DNA from: Lachnospiraceae bacterium | GTDB lineage: Bacteria; Bacillota_A; Clostridia; Lachnospirales; Lachnospiraceae | NCBI GenBank assembly: GCA_016287765.1 | Contig: JAEEWS010000022.1 | Location: 1-42,334, forward strand | DNA: 42,334 nt | Direction of reading: 5' to 3' | Shown here: piece after piece, positions 1-6,436 of the stretch | How the letters are laid out: each line of letters begins with the position of its first letter | How positions within the stretch are numbered: position 1 is the stretch's first letter | Notes under the pieces: model-generated | Told to the model about the DNA's origin: nothing | Seen by the model: the letters and a program-made list of their open reading frames with translations, nothing else | The model's database searches: none | Translations under genes and position numbers: made by a program

Positions 1-603
1 ACCGTCCAACAATCCGTCCGAGATCTTTGCCACCAGATAAACAACTATAATAGAATAGATAACGTTCTCAAGGCCGAAGATAAATATGCCAAGGAAAACA
101 ATGAGGCCGTCCGTGATCGAAAGGATCCTGGGGATGGACAAATGACGCCACTTGTCATGCAGCAGGGCCGAAAACAGATCGGATCCTCCCGTGGTAGCCA
201 TAGTGGAGAACACAAGTCCTATGCCTATGCCCGAAAGAACTCCTCCGAAAACCACCGCAAGAAGCTTTTCATCTATCACCGAGGTAATGGGGATAAGATA
301 CAGCCATAATGTCAGCATCAGGGTAGAAAATCCAGTCTTTATCATGTATCTGAAGCCCTTGTTCTTAATGGCAACGATAAAAAGAGGCACGTTAAAGAAA
401 ATATTGCTGAGCCAGACAGGAACTCCTCCCGGGATCAGTCCCGCCGTGGCATATTTTATCACGATGGCCAGACCTGTCACTCCCCCCGTGTCCAGGCCTA
501 TGGGGTCGAAGACCAGGTTGATGGCAAGGGCCATAAGAAAGGTTCCTGCCATGATGATAAGAAGATCTTTAAAATTTATTCTTTCAACAATTGATTTTAC
601 CAT
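1..603 (-). CDS. YitT family membrane protein (3' end cut by window edge)
   Basis: Reading the minus strand from the ATG at 603 gives an open frame of 201 codons that runs off the window start, so the C-terminus is missing. The protein is very hydrophobic, with about five membrane segments. It has the glycine-rich stretches typical of YitT/DUF161 proteins, such as DTGGVTGLAI near residue 38 and ATTGGSDLFSALLH around residue 143, then a VIYSIIVVYLVAKISDG segment. Full-length family members usually end in a cytoplasmic DUF2179 domain, which would lie outside the window. The ribosome binding site GGAGGA sits inside the last codons of the upstream dehydrogenase, and the two genes are 1 base apart, so they are translationally coupled. 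The transported substrate of the family is not known. Family call is firm; function is not. Confidence 0.85.
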   Translation of the reverse strand, partial: MVKSIVERINFKDLLIIMAGTFLMALAINLVFDPIGLDTGGVTGLAIVIKYATAGLIPGGVPVWLSNIFFNVPLFIVAIKNKGFRYMIKTGFSTLMLTLWLYLIPITSVIDEKLLAVVFGGVLSGIGIGLVFSTMATTGGSDLFSALLHDKWRHLSIPRILSITDGLIVFLGIFIFGLENVIYSIIVVYLVAKISDGLLDG

Positions 604-604
604 A

Positions 605-1330
605 TCAGATCATTCCTCCGTCCAGACGTATTATCTGACCGGTGAGATAATTATTACCGTTTATAAGGTTAAGGACAAGTTCCGCCACTTCCTCCGCTTT
701 CCCGAATCTGCCCGCGGGGATCTCATCACAAAGTGCTGCCCTGTCCTCTTCGGAAAAACATCTGTTCATGTCCGTATCTATCACCCCACATGAAACAGCA
801 TTAACCTGGATGTCCGAAGGCGCAAGTTCTTTAGCCAACGCTTTGGTAAGTGAATCCATTCCTCCTTTGGTGGCGGAATACAAAACTTCGCAGGACGCAC
901 CTGCCTGTCCCCACATGGAGGAGATATTGATGATCTTTCCGCTGTGAACGGTAAGCATCATTTTTGCAGCTTCTCTTGAACACCATACGGCACTGTCCAG
1001 ATTTACTCCGCAGATCTCTCTCCAGTCTTCATCCGTGCTTTCCGTAAAAAGCCCCACTTTGGAGATGCCCGCATTATTTATAAGAAGATCCAGATGACCG
1101 AAGCGTTTACCCAGGTCTTTAAACATATCCTTTACAAATCCGGGATCGGAAACATCACCGGGATAACATTCGCAGATGCTTCCCATAGCTTCCGCCTCAT
1201 TTTTAAGTGCCTGAAGCTTATCAACGTTATTTTTGCAGTTTACCGCCACTGCCCATCCATTTTGGGCAAGTTTGAGAGCAATAGCTTTTCCGATACCCCG
1301 GGATGCCCCGGTCACAAGAGCCGTTTTCAT
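605..1330 (-). CDS. short-chain dehydrogenase/reductase (FabG-like)
   Basis: A 241-residue classical SDR oxidoreductase of the Rossmann fold. The cofactor motif GASRGIG lies at residues 8-14, NNAGIS follows in mid-protein, the catalytic serine is in NISSMWG, the catalytic pair is YSATK (Y-x3-K), and the protein ends in the family-typical LTGQIIRLDGG. The closest functional group is 3-oxoacyl-ACP reductase (FabG), but SDR substrate cannot be read from these motifs and no other fatty-acid gene is near. I chose the ATG at 1330 because an AGAGG box lies at suitable distance; an in-frame ATG at 1348 lacks one. It is first in an operon with the YitT-type membrane protein, behind a consensus promoter at 1405-1433. 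Confidence 0.85.
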   Translation of the reverse strand: MKTALVTGASRGIGKAIALKLAQNGWAVAVNCKNNVDKLQALKNEAEAMGSICECYPGDVSDPGFVKDMFKDLGKRFGHLDLLINNAGISKVGLFTESTDEDWREICGVNLDSAVWCSREAAKMMLTVHSGKIINISSMWGQAGASCEVLYSATKGGMDSLTKALAKELAPSDIQVNAVSCGVIDTDMNRCFSEEDRAALCDEIPAGRFGKAEEVAELVLNLINGNNYLTGQIIRLDGGMI

Positions 1331-1404
1331 ATCATAACCTCTTTTCATATCTTTAGATCGATCGATGCCGTGGGTCTGAATCTGTCAAACGCACATACAA
1401 AGAT

Positions 1405-1433
1405 ATCATACATCAATCCGGAAAAAATGACAA
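1405..1433 (-). promoter_or_regulatory. sigma-A promoter of the SDR-YitT operon
   Basis: On the minus strand, TTGTCA (1433-1428), a 17-base spacer and TATGAT (1410-1405) fit the vegetative promoter consensus. The predicted start near 1398 gives a leader of about 68 bases before the ATG at 1330. Confidence 0.7.
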
Positions 1434-1504
1434 TAAACCCGTAATACCGCATCACCTTGCTAAACAGCTGCCACGGCAAACCGTTACAAACATAGGAATA
1501 GCCA

Positions 1505-1533
1505 TTGAATTATACCGGCAAAAGATTTATAAT
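1505..1533 (+). promoter_or_regulatory. sigma-A promoter of gdhA
   Basis: TTGAAT (1505-1510), a 17-base spacer and a perfect TATAAT (1528-1533). Predicted transcription start is about 1540, giving a 59-base leader before the gdhA ATG. Confidence 0.75.
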
Positions 1534-1543
1534 ATGCTTACAA

Positions 1544-1565
1544 GACGTGAACAGTTATTCACGTC
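1544..1565 (+). promoter_or_regulatory. perfect inverted repeat at the gdhA mRNA 5' end
   Basis: GACGTGAA (1544-1551) and TTCACGTC (1558-1565) are perfect 8-base complements around a 6-base centre, CAGTTA. The element begins about 4 bases after the predicted transcription start. It could be an operator bound by a dimeric repressor or a hairpin that protects the mRNA 5' end. It does not cover the ribosome binding site at 1583-1589. Confidence 0.65.
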
Positions 1566-1598
1566 ACACAAATTACTTTATGAGGAGGTAATTATATA

Positions 1599-2942
1599 AT
1601 GAACAGCTATGTAGAGAGAGTGATCTCGGAAACCAAGAGAAGGTACTCCTCACAACCCGAATTTCTTCAAACCGTGGAGGAGGTTCTCACCAGTCTGGAA
1701 CCCGCTGTTGAAAAACACCCGGAGTATGAAGCCAACGCTCTTTTGGAAAGACTGGTGGAGCCTGAAAGAGAGATCAAATTCCGTGTGGTATGGAGTGATG
1801 ACAAGGGTAAGCCCCATGTCAACAACGGTTACAGAGTCCAGTTTAACAGCGCCATCGGTCCTTACAAGGGCGGTCTCCGCTTCCATCCCAGTGTAAACCT
1901 AAGCATCATCAAATTTTTGGGGTTTGAGCAAACCTTTAAGAACAGTCTTACAGGGCTTCCCATGGGCGGAGGTAAAGGAGGATCGGATTTTGATCCCAAG
2001 GGCCGTTCCGACGGTGAGATCATGCGCTTCTGCCAGGCCTTTATGACTGAGCTTTACAGGCACATTGGGCCCAAAGTGGATGTTCCCGCAGGAGATCTTG
2101 GTGTGGGCGGTACAGAGATAGGCTACATGTTCGGTCAGTACAAAAGGATCCGGAATGCCTATGAAAACGGAGTCCTCACGGGAAAAGGACTGTCCTACGG
2201 CGGTTCTCTCATTCGTCCCGAAGCAACAGGTTTCGGAGCCGTTTACTTTTTCAATGAAGTCTTAAAGCATGAAGGCCAAAACATAAAAGGCATGCGCTTC
2301 TCTCTTTCGGGTTTCGGTAATGTGGCATGGGGTGCCGCAAAAAAGATCACCGAGATGGGCGGTAAAGTGGTTTCGATCTCCGGTCCCGACGGTTATGTCG
2401 AATTAAACGGAATGACTGACGAAATGATAGATTATATGCTTGAAATGCGAGCCTCAAGAAGAGACTGCTGCAAAGATTTTTCAGACAAGTTCAATGTTCC
2501 CTTCGTTGCAGGCAAAAAGCCCTGGGGTAATGTGGATGCTGATGTTTATATGCCCTGCGCATGCCAGAACGAAATAACACTTGAGGACGCCAAGGCTATC
2601 GTAAGCAAAGGTGTTAAGTATGTAAATGAAGTGTCCAATATGCCCACCACCAACGAAGCCATGGCCTATTTAAGAGAACACGGTGTTCTCCTGGCTCCTT
2701 CAAAGGCCGTAAATGCAGGCGGTGTTTCCGTTTCCGGCCTTGAAATGACTCAGAACAGCGAACGTCTTTCCTGGACTGCGGAACAAGTGGATGATATGTT
2801 AAAGAATATAATGAAAGGTATCCATTCAAGCATCGTAGACGCATGTGACGCCTACGGTGTGGGATACGACCTTGTAGCGGGAGCAAATCTGGCAGGCTTC
2901 AAAAAGGTAGCCGAAGCCATGATGGCTCAGGGCTGGGTATAA
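1599..2942 (+). CDS. gdhA: NADP-type glutamate dehydrogenase
   Basis: A 447-residue hexameric-type glutamate dehydrogenase, the usual length for the bacterial enzyme. It interconverts 2-oxoglutarate plus ammonium and L-glutamate, normally in the assimilatory direction with NADPH. Visible landmarks are the substrate-binding GPYKGGLRFHP near residue 87, the signature PMGGGKGGSDFDP with its active-site lysine at K126, PAGDLGVGG around residue 164 with the conserved aspartate, and the Rossmann motif SGFGNVAWGAA. The start is fixed by AGGAGGT at 1583-1589, nine bases before the ATG. It is monocistronic, with its own consensus promoter, a 5' inverted repeat and a terminator shared with the convergent EF-G-like gene. 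Cofactor preference is inferred from overall similarity, not from a diagnostic residue. Confidence 0.96.
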   Translation: MNSYVERVISETKRRYSSQPEFLQTVEEVLTSLEPAVEKHPEYEANALLERLVEPEREIKFRVVWSDDKGKPHVNNGYRVQFNSAIGPYKGGLRFHPSVNLSIIKFLGFEQTFKNSLTGLPMGGGKGGSDFDPKGRSDGEIMRFCQAFMTELYRHIGPKVDVPAGDLGVGGTEIGYMFGQYKRIRNAYENGVLTGKGLSYGGSLIRPEATGFGAVYFFNEVLKHEGQNIKGMRFSLSGFGNVAWGAAKKITEMGGKVVSISGPDGYVELNGMTDEMIDYMLEMRASRRDCCKDFSDKFNVPFVAGKKPWGNVDADVYMPCACQNEITLEDAKAIVSKGVKYVNEVSNMPTTNEAMAYLREHGVLLAPSKAVNAGGVSVSGLEMTQNSERLSWTAEQVDDMLKNIMKGIHSSIVDACDAYGVGYDLVAGANLAGFKKVAEAMMAQGWV

Positions 2943-2954
2943 AAAACAAATATA

Positions 2955-3003
2955 AAAACGTGCCCCTGTCTCTCCGATGAGTACAGGGGCACTGTCATTA
3001 TTT
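2955..3003. terminator. bidirectional terminator between gdhA and the EF-G-like gene
   Basis: GTGCCCCTGT (2960-2969) and ACAGGGGCAC (2983-2992) form a perfect 10-base stem. On the minus strand it is followed directly by GTTTTTAT, a clear U-tract. On the plus strand the following tract is weaker and interrupted. Confidence 0.85.
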
Positions 3004-3036
3004 CTTAGTTTATTATGATCTTATAAGCTATTTTCT

Positions 3037-5136
3037 TTAAGCTTCGATAGCATCAACCTTGGATGCTCTCTTCTCTATCTCTTTCTGCTGAACATCCGAA
3101 GGAGCCTGTTCGTAACGAACGAACTCGTGCTCGTAATCTCCCATTCCTCCGGTCATGGATCTGAGATCCGTAGAATAACCGTAAAGTTCAGATGCGGGGA
3201 TTTCAGCTTCAATAACCTGCTTACCGCCTGCCACGGGGTTCATCCCCATGATACGGCCTCTTCTCTTGTTAAGATCTCCCATGATATCTCCGGTAAACTT
3301 ATCCGGTACAGTGATCTTGAGATTCTCGATGGGCTCAAGGAGAACGGGTCTTGCCTTCATAAAGCCGTCTCTGAAAGCAAGCATGGATGCTGTCTTAAAT
3401 GCCATTTCGGAAGAGTCTACGGGATGGTAGGAACCGTCAACCAATGTGGCCTTAATACCTACAACGGGATATGCAGCAAGAGGGCCCTTGATAACACTTT
3501 CCTGGATTCCTTTTTCAACAGCAGGGAAGAAGTTCTTGGGAACGGAACCTCCGAATACCTGTTCGTAGAATTCATAAGGCTTGGTGACATCCTCCAAAGG
3601 CTCAAAGTCCATGATAACATCGCCGTACTGGCCATGTCCGCCGGACTGCTTCTTGTGCTTGCCCTGGATGTGCTCAACTTTTCTGGTGATAGTTTCTCTG
3701 TAAGCAAACTTGGGCTTTGAAAGCTCGATCTCTACCTTATACTTCTCCTTAAGCATAGATGCAGTGATCTCAAGCTGCTGCATTCCGATGCCGTAAAGGA
3801 GCATCTGACGGTTTTCTTCGTCATTTACCATCTTAAGGGTAAGGTCTTCGATAGCCAGCTTCTGCAGGCCCTGAGCGATCTTATCCTCTTCCCCCTTGGT
3901 CTTTGCTCTGTAGCGCATGTACTCCTGAGGCTTGGACATTGTGGTGGGATGATACTCAATAGGACACTCACGGGTCGAAAGAGTGTCACCGGTCCTGGTT
4001 GCGGACAGTTTTCCGATAGCTCCGATATCTCCGGAATAAAGTTCGGGAACTTCGATAAGCTCTTTACCGCGCATCACATAGAGCTTCTGAAGTTTTTCCT
4101 CCACATCCTTGGTAACGTTATACACGATATCACCGGATTTCAAAACGCCGGTGCAGACTTTTACAAGGGAGTATTTTCCTACGAAAGGATCCATTATGGT
4201 TTTGAAGACTGTAGCACTTACAGGCTTTGAATTATCCTTATCTGCCTGAACCTCTTCGCCTGTCTTCTTATTAACGCCTTTTTTAAATACAGCCGACTTC
4301 TCGGGTGACGGGAAGTACTTCTGGAAAGACTGTAAAAGCATATTGCAACCATAGGTCAAAACGCCGGAGCCCATCTGAACCGGAATGATATCGTGCTCGA
4401 TAACGCTCTTGCGAAGTGCTCCCGAGATCTCTTCCTGGGTGAACTCCTGTCCGTCAAAGTACTTTTCCATAAGCTGCTCATCAGACTCAGCCACAGCTTC
4501 GAGTATCATGTTTCGAACTTCATCAAGGTCTCCCTTGACACCTGCGGGGATCTCAGTATCCGAATAGGTTCCGTCGGGATTAAACTTTCTTGCTCCCATC
4601 TTTACAACATTCACGAAACCTGTGAATTTATCGTTTTCATAGGTAGGAAGATGGAAAGGAGCTATCTTCTTACCATAAAGATCTTTAAGCTCATTAACTG
4701 TCTTAATGTAATCTGCGTTGGGGTCATCCATATTTGTTACGAAGAAAATGCAAGGTATCTTCCTTCTCTCACAGATATCCCATGCCTTTCTTGTTCCGAC
4801 TTCCACACCTGCTTTACCGTTTATAACGATAACCGCAGCATCTGCAACACTCATAGCTTCCTCAGCCTGTCCGACAAAATCGAAATAACCCGGTGCATCC
4901 AACAGGTTTATCTTTAAACCTTCCCATTCGATCGGAACTACCGATGCTCTGATGGAAAAGCCTCTTTTGATCTCTTCCTTGTCGTAGTCGCTTATTGTAT
5001 TTCCCTCAGCTACCTTACCCATTCTTCCGATAGCCTTGGTGTGATAAGCAAGAGCTTCTGCCAACGTTGTCTTACCCGAGCCCCCATGTCCCAAGAGTAC
5101 AACATTTCTGATTTGTTCGGTTTTGTAAACATCCAT
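3037..5136 (-). CDS. divergent elongation factor G paralogue (EF-G-like GTPase)
   Basis: A 699-residue translational GTPase with the full five-domain EF-G length. The P-loop is GHGGSGKT (residues 16-23) rather than the canonical GHIDAGKT, the G3 motif is DAPGY rather than DTPGH, and the G4 motif reads TNMDD in place of NKMD. The switch I region has DYDKEEIKRGFSI instead of the usual ERGITI block. The C-terminal EF-G domains are recognisable (SGGHGQYGDVIMDFEP, the EF-G type SYHPVDSSEMAFKTAS, and PASELYGYSTDLRSMTGG). These replacements mark the EF-G-2/EF-G-like class found beside the housekeeping fusA in many Firmicutes. Its exact role in translation is not settled. An AAAGGA box precedes the ATG, and a promoter lies at 5203-5231. 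It is transcribed alone. Confidence 0.9.
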   Translation of the reverse strand: MDVYKTEQIRNVVLLGHGGSGKTTLAEALAYHTKAIGRMGKVAEGNTISDYDKEEIKRGFSIRASVVPIEWEGLKINLLDAPGYFDFVGQAEEAMSVADAAVIVINGKAGVEVGTRKAWDICERRKIPCIFFVTNMDDPNADYIKTVNELKDLYGKKIAPFHLPTYENDKFTGFVNVVKMGARKFNPDGTYSDTEIPAGVKGDLDEVRNMILEAVAESDEQLMEKYFDGQEFTQEEISGALRKSVIEHDIIPVQMGSGVLTYGCNMLLQSFQKYFPSPEKSAVFKKGVNKKTGEEVQADKDNSKPVSATVFKTIMDPFVGKYSLVKVCTGVLKSGDIVYNVTKDVEEKLQKLYVMRGKELIEVPELYSGDIGAIGKLSATRTGDTLSTRECPIEYHPTTMSKPQEYMRYRAKTKGEEDKIAQGLQKLAIEDLTLKMVNDEENRQMLLYGIGMQQLEITASMLKEKYKVEIELSKPKFAYRETITRKVEHIQGKHKKQSGGHGQYGDVIMDFEPLEDVTKPYEFYEQVFGGSVPKNFFPAVEKGIQESVIKGPLAAYPVVGIKATLVDGSYHPVDSSEMAFKTASMLAFRDGFMKARPVLLEPIENLKITVPDKFTGDIMGDLNKRRGRIMGMNPVAGGKQVIEAEIPASELYGYSTDLRSMTGGMGDYEHEFVRYEQAPSDVQQKEIEKRASKVDAIEA

Positions 5137-5202
5137 ACGCGTTTTTTCCTTTCAAGTCGTTTTATCTGTTAATTCAAGTCCCAAACTAACGGATACTCAA
5201 TT

Positions 5203-5231
5203 ATTCTAACATTTTGAAGATAATTACGCAA
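5203..5231 (-). promoter_or_regulatory. sigma-A promoter of the EF-G-like gene
   Basis: On the minus strand, TTGCGT (5231-5226), 17 bases, then TAGAAT (5208-5203). Predicted leader is about 60 bases. Confidence 0.6.
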
Positions 5232-5333
5232 CCAATTTTAATCTCTTTTTTATATTTTCAAACACCGGATTAATTTCATATAAATAATAATGAATTCCCG
5301 AGGGAAGTTAACAGAATTTTTACAATATATCTT

Positions 5334-5362
5334 TTGACGACTGTGTGCAACAGTGTTAAAAT
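5334..5362 (+). promoter_or_regulatory. sigma-A promoter of the lipid kinase gene
   Basis: TTGACG (5334-5339), a 17-base spacer and TAAAAT (5357-5362). Its position shows that the reading frame open from 5334 cannot be translated from there, so the gene starts downstream. Confidence 0.7.
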
Positions 5363-5423
5363 TTACCTGCGTAATGGGCGCTTTAACTGTATTTTTTGCA
5401 AATTTAAAATCTGCGAAAGGGAA

Positions 5424-5444
5424 GATCCGATAAGTTGTCGGATC
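5424..5444 (+). promoter_or_regulatory. leader hairpin just upstream of the lipid kinase start
   Basis: GATCCGA (5424-5430) and TCGGATC (5438-5444) are perfect complements around a 7-base loop. The hairpin lies between a purine-rich AAAGGGAAG (5415-5423) and the ATG at 5457. No well-spaced Shine-Dalgarno box is present, only GGGG ending 3 bases from the ATG, so the structure may influence initiation. Confidence 0.5.
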
Positions 5445-5456
5445 GTATTGGGGAAT

Positions 5457-6392
5457 ATGTATTATATTTTCGTTAACCCGGCATCAAAATCAGGCTCCGG
5501 TCAGGCTCTTTGGAACGAGGCTGAAGCTATGTTTAAAGAGCGCGGTATTTCTTACGAGGTGTATTTTACCGAAAAAGACAAATCTATCCGCGACAGATAT
5601 GAAGAGATATACAACAAAGCCGAAGAACGTCCCGTAAAGCTCATCATCCTCGGAGGAGACGGCACTCTGAACCAGGTTGTACAGGGCATCACCCATCCTG
5701 AAGATACGGAACTCAGTCTTATAAGAAACGGTTCGGGAAACGATTTCAGCCGCAATAAAGATCTGCCTGTTGATCTCAATGAGATCATAGACGGTATAAT
5801 TAACAGAAAACACGAAATGGATATAGATATCGGAGAGTCCGTTTATTCCGAAGGCTGCCTTCCCGACGGTTCTCCCATCCCCGACGGTTCTCACCGTTAT
5901 CTGGTAAGTTCCGGTCTGGGCTATGACGCAGACATATGCTACTATGCCAACCACAGTCCCCTGCTTAAGAAACTCCTTAAGCATCAGGTTTACACCTTCT
6001 TCGGTGTTAAAAATATCTTCACCACAGGCCTTGCCGATATGGAGATAAACATTAACGGGCAGATCTCCATCTACCCTCATGTCTACTTCCTGGCAGCCAT
6101 GAACCAGCCTTACGAAGGAGGCGGCGTTCCCATGTCCCCCGATGCCTCCGACACCGACGGCCTGCTGGACTTCCTGGTTATCTACGGTCTCTCAAGGCTC
6201 GGTGCTCTCTTCCTGGTGCCCAAGCTTAAGACCAAAAAGCATCCGGGCTGCAAAGGCGTAGCCCTTCTAAAAGGTCAGAAAGCACGTATCACCTGCTCTC
6301 TTCCCAAGATGGTCCACTACGACGGCGAAACCCCGGGACTGTACAAGACCTTTGAAACATCGATCATCGGAAAAATAAGATTTGTATATTAA
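5457..6392 (+). CDS. diacylglycerol kinase/YegS family lipid kinase
   Basis: A 311-residue protein of the diacylglycerol/lipid kinase catalytic family (YegS, DgkB, BmrU group), which transfers phosphate from ATP to a lipid hydroxyl at the inner membrane face. It starts with the family-typical MYYIFVNPASKSGSG. It has the nucleotide-binding loop GGDGTLNQ at residues 66-73 and IRNGSGNDFSR, equivalent to the usual GTGNDFAR. The C-terminal part carries the expected MNQPYEGGGVPMSPDASDTDGLLD block and a final HYDGE. I placed the start at 5457 rather than at upstream in-frame codons because the promoter occupies 5334-5362 and because the first residues then match the family. Substrate is not determined. 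DgkB would recycle diacylglycerol from lipoteichoic acid synthesis, but other lipids are possible. Confidence 0.88.
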   Translation: MYYIFVNPASKSGSGQALWNEAEAMFKERGISYEVYFTEKDKSIRDRYEEIYNKAEERPVKLIILGGDGTLNQVVQGITHPEDTELSLIRNGSGNDFSRNKDLPVDLNEIIDGIINRKHEMDIDIGESVYSEGCLPDGSPIPDGSHRYLVSSGLGYDADICYYANHSPLLKKLLKHQVYTFFGVKNIFTTGLADMEININGQISIYPHVYFLAAMNQPYEGGGVPMSPDASDTDGLLDFLVIYGLSRLGALFLVPKLKTKKHPGCKGVALLKGQKARITCSLPKMVHYDGETPGLYKTFETSIIGKIRFVY

Positions 6393-6436
6393 AAAATACC
6401 GCAGTAGCATTTATTGCTTTCTGCGGTTTATTTTTT
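6391..6436. terminator. bidirectional terminator, lipid kinase / alpha-glucosidase
   Basis: ACCGCAG (6398-6404) pairs with CTGCGGT (6421-6427), with partial inner pairing. An A-tract precedes it and TTTATTTTTTAT follows it, so it can stop both convergent transcripts. Confidence 0.8.

Larger units (their letters stand above)
5137..5456. other. AT-rich divergent intergenic region
   Basis: About 320 bases lie between the EF-G-like gene and the lipid kinase. It holds a promoter for each gene and, between them, a small palindrome, TTCCC-GA-GGGAA (5295-5306), about 28 bases upstream of the kinase -35 box. I see no small gene here. An apparent coding start at the TTG at 5334 is the -35 box of the kinase promoter. 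Confidence 0.6.

Noticed and set aside
152..793. Plus-strand open frame of 213 codons
   Set aside because: It is antisense to the YitT-type gene and the dehydrogenase, both of which have clear family motifs. It has a Ser/Pro/Arg-rich composition typical of a shadow frame.
1094..1444. Plus-strand frame of 116 codons upstream of gdhA
   Set aside because: It is antisense to the dehydrogenase start, has no ribosome binding site and runs through the promoter of the opposite operon.
5334..5456. N-terminal extension of the lipid kinase from a TTG at 5334
   Set aside because: The TTG is the first three bases of the -35 box TTGACG, so it cannot be in the mRNA. The extension is cysteine-rich and unlike the family.
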